From: Sphingomonas koreensis
GTDB taxonomy: Bacteria > Pseudomonadota > Alphaproteobacteria > Sphingomonadales > Sphingomonadaceae
Assembly (NCBI GenBank): GCA_006438735.1
Contig: RCZF01000001.1
Coordinates: 1,054,001-1,118,000 of the forward strand
DNA: 64,000 nucleotides
Direction: 5' to 3'
Shown: one piece after another, positions 34,126-44,086 of the stretch
Position numbering within the stretch: the first letter of the stretch is position 1
Layout of the letters: every line of letters begins with the position of its first letter
The notes under the pieces: model-generated
The model's database searches: none
What the model was told of the DNA's origin: nothing
The model's input: the letters and a program-made list of their open reading frames with translations, nothing else
Position numbers and translations under genes: made by a program

Positions 34126-34653
34126 CCGATCCGGACGCCCGATCCGATAGAGGATATGCCGCTTGAGCGGGCTGCCGTCGGGCACGCCGGGATGATCGAA
34201 ATCGCCGCCGGCGATTCGCGTCATGCCAAGCCGCTCCATCAGCCCCCAACTGCGCGTATTGGCGGCGACGGTGATCGCCGCGACGGTGTCGACATCGAGC
34301 CTGCGCCATGCCCAGTCGAGACAGGATTGAGCGGCCTCGAACGCATAGCCCTGGCCCCAGAACGCACGGCCCAGCCGCCAGCCGATCTCGATATCGCCGT
34401 CGATCGGCGGCTTGGCCGGCAACAGCCCGCAATAGCCCAGCAGAGCGCCGTCGCTGCGCCGCTCGACCGCCCAGAAGCAAAAGCCATGCGCGCGCTCGGC
34501 GGCGATCATCCGATCGATCGCCACGTCGGTTTCGGCGCGCGACTGAATGGGGCCGAGAAAGCGCATCACCTCCGGATGCGCGCCGATCGCGTGATAGGGC
34601 GCGCGATCGGCGTCGCGCCACGGCCGGATGGTCAGACGTGCGGTTTCGATCAT
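34111..34653 (-). CDS. GNAT family N-acetyltransferase (RimJ/RimL type), copy 1
   Basis: A 180-residue acetyltransferase. It begins IETARLTIRPWRDADRAPYH and carries EIGWRLGRAFWGQGYAFEAAQ, the acetyl-CoA-binding R/Q-x-x-G-x-G/A region, and then NTRSWGLMERLGM, typical of Acetyltransf_3 proteins that acetylate ribosomal protein N-termini, small amines or antibiotics. The substrate is unknown. It overlaps the start-stop junction with the related copy 2 by four bases, indicating a tandem duplication. Confidence 0.88.
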   Translation of the reverse strand: MIETARLTIRPWRDADRAPYHAIGAHPEVMRFLGPIQSRAETDVAIDRMIAAERAHGFCFWAVERRSDGALLGYCGLLPAKPPIDGDIEIGWRLGRAFWGQGYAFEAAQSCLDWAWRRLDVDTVAAITVAANTRSWGLMERLGMTRIAGGDFDHPGVPDGSPLKRHILYRIGRPDRSASG

Positions 34654-35185
34654 TGCGGCCGATCGATCGCGTAGACGATCATGTCGCCGTCGGGATCGTC
34701 GGTGGCGACCTTGGGGTGGTGGAAATCGAGCTCGGCGTGTCGCTTCATGCCGAGCCGCGTCATCAGGCCCCAGGAACGCGTATTGCCGATCGACGTCCAG
34801 GCGGCGATCCGCGCGAAATCGGTATTGGCCCAGCCCCAGGCGAGGCTCGCCTCGGCCGCCTCACGCGCGACGCCCTGCCCCCACCAGCACTCGGCGATGC
34901 GCCAGCCGATCTCGAGTTCGCCGTAGACCGGCAGTTCGGGATAGCCGATCTGGTGCCGCAGCCCGCAGATCCCGGCGAGCGCGCCGTCCGCCTTGGTCTC
35001 GACCGCCCACATCGAATAGCCGTCGCGATCCTGCGCTGCGATCATCATGTCGATCAGCGCGTCGATCGCCGCGCGCGGCGCGATGCCGCCGAAATGCGCC
35101 ATCATCGCCGGCGTGTTGATGATGTCGTGGAAGGCCGGCTTGTCGGCCTCGCGCCAGGTGCGCAGGACCAGGCGCTCGGTTTCGA

Positions 35186-35189
<4 letters not shown>
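34650..35189 (-). CDS. GNAT family N-acetyltransferase (RimJ/RimL type), copy 2
   Basis: A 179-residue paralogue of the downstream gene: the same opening (IETERLVLRTWREADKPAFH), the CoA-binding WWGQGVAREAAEAS and the closing NTRSWGLMTRLGMKRH. The two proteins share domain order throughout, so the pair looks like a tandem duplication with divergence. The substrate is unknown. It overlaps hemB upstream by four bases, so all three form one transcription unit. Confidence 0.88.
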
Positions 35190-36181
<992 letters not shown>

Positions 36182-36239
36182 TCATTGCGACTCAAGGCGC
36201 GGTGGCGCAAGACTCTCGGTGCGTTGAACACAGCCCATC

Positions 36240-36305
36240 CCGTTCGTGCTGCGCCTGTCGAAGCACGGTTGCGCCCACGCCCTTCGACAAGCTCAGGGCG
36301 AACGG
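36240..36305. repeat. Dispersed palindromic repeat, family A copy 3
   Basis: Left arm CCGTTCGTGCTGCGC then CTGTCGAAG (36240-36263) and right arm CCTTCGACAA then GCTCAGGGCGAACGG (36281-36305), separated by about 18 bases. It lies between the divergent starts of hemB and the lipid kinase, so it could fold in either 5' untranslated region. Confidence 0.85.
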
Positions 36306-36371
36306 AAAGAAACGCGCTCGGTTTGCGGCGACATACGCTAAGCGTCGATGCGGGGCGCAACAGGAGCAGGC

Positions 36372-37247
36372 ATGACCATTCGAACGGCGGCGATGATCGT
36401 CAACGCCCAGTCGCGCAAGGGGCAGGATTTGTTCGCCCAGGCGTGCCAGGCGATGGACGCGCTGCCCTATAAGGTCGATGCGCATGCGGTGCGCGATCCC
36501 GATCAGCTCGACGCGACGATGCTGAAGGCGTTGGCGAACAGGCCCGATCTGATGATCCTCGGCGGCGGCGACGGCACGATCAGCGGGCTGGTCGATCATC
36601 TCGTCGGCACGCGGACCGCGCTCGCCGTGCTGCCGTTCGGCACCGCCAACAGCTTCGCCCGCACACTCGGCATTCCGCTCGACATCGCCGGCGCCGTCGA
36701 GGTGATCCGCACCGGCGCGCTCAAGCGGATCGATCTCGGCATGATCGATGGCGATTATTTCGCCAATTGCGCGGCAATCGGCATCAGCCCGCAGATCGCA
36801 CAGACGGTGCCGCACAAGCTCAAACGCTATTTCGGGCGCGCCGGGTATCTCGGCTGGGCTGCGCTGCAATATGCGAAGTTCAAGCCGTTCTGGCTGACCG
36901 TCGACGACGGCGCGGGGCCGAAACGCGTCCGCGCGCTCGAGGTGCGAATTTCCAACGGGCGCTTCCACGGCGGCACCGAACTGGTCGATCAGGCAAGCGT
37001 CACCTCGGGCGAAATCGTCGTCCAGGCAGTGACGGGGCGCGGCAAGAGCCGCTTGCTCAAGAATTGGGGCGCAAGCGTGCTGCGGCTGGAAGCACGGCAC
37101 GACGACACGATCGATTTTACCGGAGCCTCGCTCCGCGTCGCCACCGATCCGCCGCTGCCGATCTCGATCGATGGCGAAGTGCTGGCCACGACGCCGGTCA
37201 CCGCGCACATTGCCGCCGGGGTGATCGAGGTGATGGTGCCGGCGTAG
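36372..37247 (+). CDS. Diacylglycerol kinase-family lipid kinase (YegS-like)
   Basis: A 291-residue soluble kinase. The nucleotide-binding motif is ILGGGDGTISGLVDHLV (about residues 60-76) with NAQSRKG at the N-terminus. The catalytic-region segments VLPFGTANSFARTLGIP and ISNGRFHGGTELV follow, ending in a C-terminal beta domain. It phosphorylates diacylglycerol, sphingosine or a related lipid; in a sphingolipid-making organism the sphingoid option is attractive, but unproven. The ATG at 36372 has AGGAG upstream. Confidence 0.88.
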   Translation: MTIRTAAMIVNAQSRKGQDLFAQACQAMDALPYKVDAHAVRDPDQLDATMLKALANRPDLMILGGGDGTISGLVDHLVGTRTALAVLPFGTANSFARTLGIPLDIAGAVEVIRTGALKRIDLGMIDGDYFANCAAIGISPQIAQTVPHKLKRYFGRAGYLGWAALQYAKFKPFWLTVDDGAGPKRVRALEVRISNGRFHGGTELVDQASVTSGEIVVQAVTGRGKSRLLKNWGASVLRLEARHDDTIDFTGASLRVATDPPLPISIDGEVLATTPVTAHIAAGVIEVMVPA

Positions 37248-37248
37248 C

Positions 37249-37329
37249 GTGATTGCGAGCAAAGCGAAGCAATCCAGCGTTGCGAGTGCCGCGCTGGATT
37301 GCTTCGTCGCTACGCTCCTCGCAATGACG
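37249..37329. repeat. Long imperfect palindrome between convergent genes (family B repeat)
   Basis: Left arm GTGATTGCGAGCAAAGCG then AAGCAATCCAGCG and right arm CGCTGGATTGCTTCGTCG then CTCCTCGCAATGACG, about 30 bases each around a short centre. It fills the gap between the lipid kinase stop and the convergent valS stop. The ATTGCGAGC...GCAATGAC type is known as a dispersed alphaproteobacterial repeat. It may also act as a bidirectional terminator. Confidence 0.75.
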
Positions 37330-37337
37330 ACGGGGCG

Positions 37338-40106
37338 TCAACCCAACCGCGCGAGCGCCGCCTGCAAACGCTCCACCTCGGCCGCCTTGTCCGCGTAGTC
37401 GGCGCGGGCCTTTTCCACCGCCTCGGGCTTGGCGCGCTCGACGAAGCTCGCATTGCCGAGCCGGCCGCTGAGCGAATCGCGCTCTTTCTCAGCCCCGGCG
37501 ATGCCCTTGGCCAAGCGCGCGCGCTCGGCGTCGAGGTCGATGACGCCTTCGAGGGGCAGCACGAAGGTCGCCTCATCGACCACGACTTGTGCCGCGCCGC
37601 CGCTCGCCTCGCCACTTGCGACCTCGACGCGGGCGAGCCGGCCGAGCGCGGCACTCTGTCGCGCCAATCGCGCGTGCGTATCGGGCGACGCATCGCGGAC
37701 ATGAAGCGGCAACCGCGCCGAGGGTGGCACGTTGAGCTCGGTACGTGCGGTGCGCAGTTCGGAGACGAGGCGGATCAGCCAGTCGATCTCCTGCCGCGCG
37801 TTTGGATCGATCGCCCGCGCGTCCGGCTGCGGCCAGTGCGCGACGATGATGTCGTGATCGCGGTCGCTGAGCGCGTGCCACAGCTCCTCGGTGATGAACG
37901 GCATGAACGGGTGGAGCAGCACCAGGATTTGATCGAGCACCCAGCCGGCGACAGCCTTGCTCTCGTCATCGATCGCGCCGCGCTCGTCGCCGATCATCAC
38001 CGGCTTGATGAGCTCAAGATACCAATCGCAGAAACGGCTCCAGACGAACTGGTAGATCGCGTTCGCTGCACCATCGAAGCGTAGATCGGCGAGCGCGAGA
38101 TCGACCGCCTGGACGGTCTCGACCGTCTCGGCGATGATCCACTTGTTGACCGCAAGGCTCGCCGCCGGTGGCTCGAGCGTCGCGCTGCCGCCGATGCCGT
38201 TGGCCTGGCAGAAGCGCGCGGCGTTCCACAGCTTGGTCGCGAAGTTGCGATAGCCCTCGACACGCTTCTCATCCATCTTGATGTCGCGGCCTTGGCTCTC
38301 CATCGCCGCCATGAAGAAGCGCAGCGCATCGGCGCCGTAGCGATCGATCAGCCCCAGCGGATCGACCGTGTTGCCCTTCGATTTTGACATCTTCGCGCCG
38401 TCCGCGGCGCGGACGAGACCGTGGAGATACAGCGTCTTGAACGGCACATCGCCGAGGAAATGCAGCCCCTGCATCATCATCCGCGCATCCCAGAAGAACA
38501 GGATGTCGAAGCCGGAGATGAGCACGTCGTTCGGGTAGCGGCCGGCGAGTTGCTTGGCCCTCTCCCCTTCAGGGGAGAGGGTGGACGAGCGTAGCGAGGC
38601 CGGGAGAGGGGCAGGATCGGGCGCCAACGCTTGCGACTGCCCCTCTCCCAACCCTCTCCCCTGAAGGGGAGAGGGCTTTGCTTTGTCCGGCCAGCCCATC
38701 GTTGCGAACGGCCACAGCGCCGAGGAGAACCAGGTGTCTAGGACGTCCTCGTCGCGGCGGAGCGTCACGCCCGCACCGGCTTGGGCCTGCGCCTCATGCT
38801 CGGTTTCGGCGACGAAGATGCTCCCGTCGTCCGCGAACCACGCCGGTATCCTATGCCCCCACCACAATTGCCGGCTGACGCACCACGGCTGGATGTTCTC
38901 CATCCAGTAGAAGAAGGTCTTTTCCCACGTCTTGGGCACCATCCGGATCGCGCCCGATCTCACCGCCTCGATCGCCGGCTTCGCGAGCGTCGCGGCGTCG
39001 ACATACCATTGGTCGGTCAGCCACGGCTCGATCACCACGCCCGAGCGGTCGCCACAGGGCGTCTGAATGACGCGGTCCTCGATGCGTTCGAGCAGCCCGG
39101 CGTCCTCAAGCGCCGCGACAACGCGTTTGCGCGCCTCGAAACGGTCGAGCCCGATCAGATCGGCGGGGATCAGGCCGTCGGCGGTCTGCGCCACTTGCCC
39201 CTTGGCGTCGAGCATGTTGAGCATGTCTGACGCCCTGAACCCGGCGCGCTTGCCGACCTCGAAGTCGTTGAAATCATGCCCCGGCGTGATCTTCACCGCG
39301 CCCGAGCCAAGCTCGGGATCGGCATGTTCGTCGGCGACGATCGGGATTTCGCGGCCGGTGATCGGCAGCTTGACCATCTTGCCGATCAGCGCGGTGTATC
39401 GGTCGTCGGTCGGGTGCACCGCAACCGCCATGTCGGCGAGCATCGTTTCGGGGCGCGTGGTGGCGACGTGGATGAAGCCGCTGCCATCGGCGAGCGGATA
39501 TTTGAGGTGCCAGAAATGCCCCTGCACCTCGCGTGTCTCGACCTCGAGATCGCTGATCGCGGTGCCGAGGCCGGGGTCCCAATTGACCAGGCGCTTGTCG
39601 CGATAGAGCAGGCCTTCGTTGTAGAGATCGACGAACACCTTCACGACGGCCTTGGAAAAGCCCTCGTCCATCGTGAAGCGCTCGTTGGCCCAATCCATCG
39701 AGCAACCGAGGCGGCGGAGCTGTTGCGTGATCTGGCCCCCGCTTTCCGCCTTCCAGTCCCACACTTTCTCGACGAACTGCTCGCGGCTGAAATCGGTGCG
39801 CTTCTCGTTCTTCGCCGCCATCTGCCGCTCGACCACCATCTGCGTGGCGATGCCGGCGTGATCGGTGCCGACCACCCAAAGCGCATCCTTGCCCTGCAAC
39901 CGCGCGTGGCGGACGAGAATGTCCTGCAACGTATTGTCGAGCGCATGGCCGATATGCAGGCTGCCCGTCACGTTGGGCGGCGGGTTGACGATCGTCCACG
40001 GCTCGGCGTTCGGGCGATCGGGATGGAACAGGCCGTGCTCCTCCCAATGCGCATACCAGCGCTGTTCGATGGCCGCGGGATCGAAGGTCTTGGGAAGCTC
40101 GCTCAT
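37338..40106 (-). CDS. valS: Valyl-tRNA synthetase carrying an in-frame palindromic insert
   Basis: A 922-residue class I aminoacyl-tRNA synthetase that charges tRNA-Val and edits threonine. The HIGH signature is [10 protein letters not shown] (H51) and KMSKS occurs near residue 570 ([14 protein letters not shown]). The C-terminus is the expected coiled coil ([20 protein letters not shown]). Residues about 477-516 ([32 protein letters not shown]...) are absent from ordinary ValS and are encoded by a 120-bp repeat; flanking sequence ([20 protein letters not shown]) is normal. MSELPKTFD at 40106 is the start. Confidence 0.94.
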   Translation of the reverse strand: MSELPKTFDPAAIEQRWYAHWEEHGLFHPDRPNAEPWTIVNPPPNVTGSLHIGHALDNTLQDILVRHARLQGKDALWVVGTDHAGIATQMVVERQMAAKNEKRTDFSREQFVEKVWDWKAESGGQITQQLRRLGCSMDWANERFTMDEGFSKAVVKVFVDLYNEGLLYRDKRLVNWDPGLGTAISDLEVETREVQGHFWHLKYPLADGSGFIHVATTRPETMLADMAVAVHPTDDRYTALIGKMVKLPITGREIPIVADEHADPELGSGAVKITPGHDFNDFEVGKRAGFRASDMLNMLDAKGQVAQTADGLIPADLIGLDRFEARKRVVAALEDAGLLERIEDRVIQTPCGDRSGVVIEPWLTDQWYVDAATLAKPAIEAVRSGAIRMVPKTWEKTFFYWMENIQPWCVSRQLWWGHRIPAWFADDGSIFVAETEHEAQAQAGAGVTLRRDEDVLDTWFSSALWPFATMGWPDKAKPSPLQGRGLGEGQSQALAPDPAPLPASLRSSTLSPEGERAKQLAGRYPNDVLISGFDILFFWDARMMMQGLHFLGDVPFKTLYLHGLVRAADGAKMSKSKGNTVDPLGLIDRYGADALRFFMAAMESQGRDIKMDEKRVEGYRNFATKLWNAARFCQANGIGGSATLEPPAASLAVNKWIIAETVETVQAVDLALADLRFDGAANAIYQFVWSRFCDWYLELIKPVMIGDERGAIDDESKAVAGWVLDQILVLLHPFMPFITEELWHALSDRDHDIIVAHWPQPDARAIDPNARQEIDWLIRLVSELRTARTELNVPPSARLPLHVRDASPDTHARLARQSAALGRLARVEVASGEASGGAAQVVVDEATFVLPLEGVIDLDAERARLAKGIAGAEKERDSLSGRLGNASFVERAKPEAVEKARADYADKAAEVERLQAALARLG
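38557..38676. repeat. Nested palindromic repeat inserted inside valS
   Basis: A 120-bp element, exactly 40 codons. Each end is a 24-base near-palindrome (CCCTCTCCCC, TTCA, GGGGAGAGGG at 38558-38581 and the reverse complement near 38652-38675). Inside lies a second inverted pair, GGGAGAGGGGCAG and CTGCCCCTCTCCC. The whole can fold into several strong hairpins. It is read through in frame in valS. Insert boundaries are good to a few bases. Confidence 0.88.
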
Positions 40107-40132
40107 GCGAGCGGCCATAGCGAGGGTCGCCA

Positions 40133-40166
40133 CAAAGGAAAAGCGGCCCCGCGCGGGGACCGCTTT
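40133..40166 (-). terminator. Rho-independent terminator after the 195-residue secreted protein gene
   Basis: On the minus strand AAAGCGG and CCGCTTT enclose CCCCG/CGGGG, giving a long GC stem, followed by TTTTCCTTTG. It lies between the stop at 40191 and the valS start, so it would separate valS transcription from its upstream neighbours. Confidence 0.8.
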
Positions 40167-40190
40167 CCCCTACGCCACGCCGGGCGGCGA

Positions 40191-40778
40191 TCAGATCGTG
40201 TTCGGATCGATCCGCTTGGGCGTCGCCTTGGCAGCGGCCGCCGGGGCCGGCGCAGCCGTAGCGGGCGCTGCACCGTCGACGACTGCCGGCATCGCCTTGG
40301 CGCCGTCGCATTTGCCCGCGCTGGTGCGGATCACCTGCGGCTGCTGGCTCGATCCGTCCGACGTCATCCGCACGGTCTGCGTGCAACCGCCGCTGCTCGT
40401 CGTCGAGACATACGAATAATGCATCGCTCCAGCTGGCGCGCTGCGCTGCGCCGCCTGATGGATCGCACCGCCGCTCGCCGGGGTCTGCGCCATCATCGCC
40501 GCCTGACGGAGCATCGCATTACGCTGCGCATCCATCGCCGCGAACAATCGATCGAACGAGGCGAAAGCGGGATCGATCATCGCCACCGGCATCGGCGTGA
40601 CGGCGACGGGCACGATCCTGATCTGCGGCGGGTGATCGCCGAGATAATGGACGCGCGCCACCGATCCGTCGGGCAGCGCGACATTCATCATGTGGACCGC
40701 GCGTTCGGCGGCGACGGCGCTGCCGGCCAGCGCGGCGGTCGCGACGGCGGCGACGACGACCTTGGACATCAGGCGCAT
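40191..40778 (-). CDS. Secreted protein of unknown function with Ala/Pro-rich tail
   Basis: A 195-residue protein with a signal peptide (MRLMSKVVVAAVATAALAGS..AVA). The mature region starts with a compact domain (HMMNVALPDGSVARVHYLGD), has a Met-rich middle (AAMDAQRNAMLRQAAMM), one pair of cysteines (GGCTQTV and AGKCDGA) that may form a disulfide, and ends in an Ala/Pro-rich tail. I recognise it only as a conserved sphingomonad periplasmic hypothetical. GGAGG at good spacing supports the ATG at 40778. A terminator follows. Confidence 0.75.
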   Translation of the reverse strand: MRLMSKVVVAAVATAALAGSAVAAERAVHMMNVALPDGSVARVHYLGDHPPQIRIVPVAVTPMPVAMIDPAFASFDRLFAAMDAQRNAMLRQAAMMAQTPASGGAIHQAAQRSAPAGAMHYSYVSTTSSGGCTQTVRMTSDGSSQQPQVIRTSAGKCDGAKAMPAVVDGAAPATAAPAPAAAAKATPKRIDPNTI

Positions 40779-40866
40779 GGACTTTCCTCCGCTATGATGA
40801 ATCAGGAAGCGGCGAGGCTATGAAACGCTGCCTGAACGCCAGATGACCATGCCGCGGCAGCGCGAG

Positions 40867-42069
40867 TCAGGACGGCGCCCGCGCTGCCCGCGCGGCGACG
40901 CGCATGGTATCGAAATCGAGCGTCAGCTCGCCGAGTTGCGCGATCACGTCGTCGCCGATCCGCGCCGCGCCCTCGCGGTCGGTTTCGGCGATCGAGACGT
41001 TCGACAGCGTGATCGGCGCGCCGGCGATGCGCAGCGCCAGCCGCGGCAACACCTTCTGGCGTGATTGGACGACGCCGCCCGCCCCGCCCATCCGCTGATC
41101 GTGCTCGACCGCCAATGCTTCCTCGGCCTTGGTCAGCAGCGCGTGGCCGGGGCCGCGCAGATAGCTCGCATTGGCGCCGCTATCGAGATGCGCGCCGCGC
41201 GTCGCGCGCGCCGTGGCGATCGGCACGCCGATCCCCTCTTCGTGCCAATAGAGCCGCGGGCTATCGGCCGGCGGCGCCGGCGCAGCCTCGCCCAGCGCCA
41301 GTTCGGCGCCGCGATCGAGCCACGCGGCGCGGTGGAACGCGACCAGCGCGGGCAGCCCCAGGATCGCCGGGATGGTCGGCAAATCGGCGATCGTCAGCTG
41401 CGCGTCGGGCAGCACCAGCACCGGCAGATTTTCGATCGAGGCGTCGCCGATGCGCAGCAGATCGATCATCCCCATCGCCCCGGCGACGGGCGCGGTGGTG
41501 GTGCCGACCTGAACGCGGTGCGGCAGCATCCGCACGCCGATCCGCCGGGCGACCGATTGCGACACCACCGAAACCTCGGCGCCGGTATCGATGAACCATG
41601 GCGACTGATAGCCGCCGGCGACGACGCTCGCGCTGCGGCTGCCCAGCTTGTTGGCGATCAGCGGCACCCGCGCCGATCCGATCGCGCGCACCGGCGGGGC
41701 ATCGGCCAGCGCCCGCGCCATCGCGATGTCGTCATCCGCTTCGCCCTTCGGCGCGACGGTCGCTTCGGCGGTGCAGGCGCGCAGATCGGCGGCATACCAG
41801 CCGCGAACGCCGTAATCGCTGCACAGCCGGTGCCACAAAGCGGCGCGATCGCCTTTTGCGGCGGCGGGATGCGCGGCAAGCCAGCGCTCGATCGCCGCGC
41901 TCGCGCCCGGCGCGCCGAATTGCGATTGCCGAATCATCGTTTCGATCGCGCCTTTGGGTGGCGCGGCGAAAGGATCGGGCAGCGACGGCAGCGAATCGGA
42001 TGCGGCGAGCACGATCGGCGCGGCCACCAGCAGCAGCGCAAGCCGGCCGATCATGCCCGGCCCGGTCAT
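40867..42069 (-). CDS. Secreted retropepsin-like aspartic protease with two active-site motifs
   Basis: A 400-residue exported protein. Signal peptide (about residues 6-23), a helical region to about 130, then two aspartyl-protease modules: D161-T-G in WFIDTGAEVSVVS and D296-S-G in GAHLDSGANASYLRG, each followed by hydrophobic pepsin-fold strands. Retropepsins normally act as homodimers with one motif per chain; two in one chain would make a pseudo-dimer. The substrate is unknown. It lies three bases downstream of popZ on the same strand. A second ATG, MIGRLALLLV, is an alternative start. Confidence 0.82.
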   Translation of the reverse strand: MTGPGMIGRLALLLVAAPIVLAASDSLPSLPDPFAAPPKGAIETMIRQSQFGAPGASAAIERWLAAHPAAAKGDRAALWHRLCSDYGVRGWYAADLRACTAEATVAPKGEADDDIAMARALADAPPVRAIGSARVPLIANKLGSRSASVVAGGYQSPWFIDTGAEVSVVSQSVARRIGVRMLPHRVQVGTTTAPVAGAMGMIDLLRIGDASIENLPVLVLPDAQLTIADLPTIPAILGLPALVAFHRAAWLDRGAELALGEAAPAPPADSPRLYWHEEGIGVPIATARATRGAHLDSGANASYLRGPGHALLTKAEEALAVEHDQRMGGAGGVVQSRQKVLPRLALRIAGAPITLSNVSIAETDREGAARIGDDVIAQLGELTLDFDTMRVAARAARAPS

Positions 42070-42072
42070 GGC

Positions 42073-42531
42073 TTAGCCGGCTTGTTCGGTGATCCGGGCG
42101 ATCTCGCGCGCGACCATCTGCTCGACCATTGCCGGCAAATGCGCATCGAGCCATTCGCGCAGCATCGGCCGCAGCATCTCGCGCACCAGCCCTTCGAGCG
42201 TGTCAGACCCCGCGGTGTCGGGCTTGATGATTAGCCGCGACAACGCCTCGAGCGCACCGCGGCTGGCTTGCGCCGTCTGGTTCGAAAGGATCGCGTCGGC
42301 GGCAGGCGTCGCGGCGGAAGGGGTGGCCTTGGGCGTCGGCACGGGATCGCTCAGCTCCAGGATTTCATCGTCATCGTCGTCGGCGATCGGCTCGGGCGCG
42401 CGTTCGGCGGCCAGCCGCGCGGGGCGGCGACTGCGCGCCGGCGCCGGGCTGCCCTCGCCTTCCTCGGCAATGATGCGTTTGATCGACGACAGAATGTCTT
42501 CCATCGACGGCTCGGCGCTCACGTCCCCCAT
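42073..42531 (-). CDS. popZ: PopZ-family polar organizing protein (DUF2497)
   Basis: A 152-residue protein with the PopZ hallmarks: an N-terminal helix with SAEPSMEDILSSIKRIIAEE, a central acidic, proline-rich disordered region (PEPIADDDDDEILELSDP), and a C-terminal oligomerisation region (LVREMLRPMLREWLDAHLPA then MVEQMVAREIARI). PopZ forms a polar matrix that anchors the ParB-centromere complex in Caulobacter. The start at 42531 has GAGGTT upstream. It is adjacent to tolC and pcm on the same strand, the common alphaproteobacterial order pcm-tolC-popZ-valS. Confidence 0.92.
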   Translation of the reverse strand: MGDVSAEPSMEDILSSIKRIIAEEGEGSPAPARSRRPARLAAERAPEPIADDDDDEILELSDPVPTPKATPSAATPAADAILSNQTAQASRGALEALSRLIIKPDTAGSDTLEGLVREMLRPMLREWLDAHLPAMVEQMVAREIARITEQAG

Positions 42532-42554
42532 TGGCAACCTCGTCCGCATGATCG

Positions 42555-44069
42555 CTATTGACCGTTAATCACGCCACCTGCGGGATTCGGCGCGCTGCTG
42601 TCAACTGGCGTATCGAGCGTCGGCACCATCGACGGATCGACGGCGGCGCCCTGAGCGGGCGTGTTGGCGGTGCTGGTGGCGACCGGCTGCGGCCGCGGAT
42701 CGTCGTCGAAATCAAAGATCTTGTGGTGGACGCGGTTGTAATTGGCGAGCGGATTGTAGAGCCCGCCGCCGCCGAGGTTGAGGTCCTTCGCCTCGGCATG
42801 GCCCATCGCCGCGAGCAAGGCGAAGCCGGCGACATAGGCGTCGCGCTGCGCGCTCACCAGCGTCACTTGCGAATTGAGCAATTCCTGCTCGGCGTTGAGG
42901 ATATCGAGAATGGTGCGGTTTCCCACGCCGTTCTCCGCGCGCACGCCCTCGAGCGAAAGCTGATTGGCATCGACCGCGACTTGCGACGATTTGATCACCT
43001 GTTGCGCCGATTGCCAGGCGGCATAGGCCGAGCGCGTCTGCGAAACGACGCTGCGCTCCGCCTCGGTGGTCTGCTCGATCGCCTGGCTTTCATACGCCTC
43101 GGCCTGGCGAACCTGCGCGGCGGGGCGACCGCCCTGGAACAAGGGGATGGTCAATTGGACACCGGCCTGCGCCGATTTGCCAGAGTTGGGCGCGCTGCCG
43201 GCGGTGCCGACATTTTCGATCGTGCCGAAATAATTGTAATATTGCCCGTTGGCGAAAAGGCCGAGCTTGGGCAGGCGATTGGACCGCGCCACGCCGACAT
43301 CATAGCCGTAGGCCTCGCGATTCTTCTTGGCGGCGAGCAGCGTGGGATTGTCGGTCAGCGCGATCTGCACGGCGTCCTGAGGCGCATCGGGCAGGCCGGG
43401 CAGCACCGGCGGGTCTTCCAGCTTGCCGGGTGTCGTGCCGACCAGCCGGATATAGCTTTCGCGGCTGGCGATCAGGTCCGATTGCGCGGTCTCCAGATCG
43501 CTGCGCGCCTGCGCGAGACGCGCCTGCGACTGCGCGACGTCGGTGCGGGTCAGATCGCCGACCTGGAACCTGTCCTGCGTCGCCTGAAGATTGACGTCGA
43601 GCACATGGACGTTCTGCGCGTTGAGCCCGACGATCGCTTCGTCGCGGATCACGTCCATATACGCGCCGACCACCTGGGTGAACAAATCGCCCTCGGTGAC
43701 GCGCAGATTGGCCCGGCCCGCCTCGACCCGCGTCTTCGCCGCCTTGATCGAGTTGCGAACCCCGCCGCCGCTGTAGATCGGCACCGATATTTGCGGGGTG
43801 ACGGTGACGGAGCGCGAGGGCTCGAGATAGGCGTTCGCGCCTTTGACGATGCTCTCGGTATAATCGGTTTCCACATTCACGCTAGGCAGCCCGTCCGCGC
43901 GCGCGATCGGCACGGTCTCGTCGGTCGCGCGTAGCCCGGCGCGCGCGCCGGTGATCGTCGGGTTGCTCTGATAAGCCTCGAGCAACGCCTGTTGCAGCGT
44001 TTCGGCGAAGGCCGGCGACGTCGCCACCATCGCCATCGCGGCGCCCGCTAGAAGTGTCTTTCGAATCAT
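42555..44069 (-). CDS. tolC: TolC family outer membrane protein
   Basis: A 504-residue outer-membrane channel. Signal peptide (MIRKTLLAGAAMAMVATSPAFA), then two tandem helical-hairpin/barrel repeats (QALLEAYQSNPTITGARAGL, and VQLTIPLFQGGRPAAQVRQA with EAERSVVSQTRSAYAAWQS in the second half), the expected TolC duplication. The C-terminal Pro/Ala/Thr-rich tail (PVATSTANTPAQGAAVDPSM) is long and probably disordered. It exports drugs or proteins with an inner-membrane partner; the partner is not adjacent here. It lies 17 bases after pcm and 23 before popZ. Confidence 0.93.
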   Translation of the reverse strand: MIRKTLLAGAAMAMVATSPAFAETLQQALLEAYQSNPTITGARAGLRATDETVPIARADGLPSVNVETDYTESIVKGANAYLEPSRSVTVTPQISVPIYSGGGVRNSIKAAKTRVEAGRANLRVTEGDLFTQVVGAYMDVIRDEAIVGLNAQNVHVLDVNLQATQDRFQVGDLTRTDVAQSQARLAQARSDLETAQSDLIASRESYIRLVGTTPGKLEDPPVLPGLPDAPQDAVQIALTDNPTLLAAKKNREAYGYDVGVARSNRLPKLGLFANGQYYNYFGTIENVGTAGSAPNSGKSAQAGVQLTIPLFQGGRPAAQVRQAEAYESQAIEQTTEAERSVVSQTRSAYAAWQSAQQVIKSSQVAVDANQLSLEGVRAENGVGNRTILDILNAEQELLNSQVTLVSAQRDAYVAGFALLAAMGHAEAKDLNLGGGGLYNPLANYNRVHHKIFDFDDDPRPQPVATSTANTPAQGAAVDPSMVPTLDTPVDSSAPNPAGGVINGQ

Positions 44070-44086
44070 GGGCGGGCGACTCTATG

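Noticed and set aside
37338..40106. valS as a pseudogene broken by the repeat
   Set aside because: The insert is a multiple of three, the frame is open throughout, and all catalytic motifs on both sides are intact.
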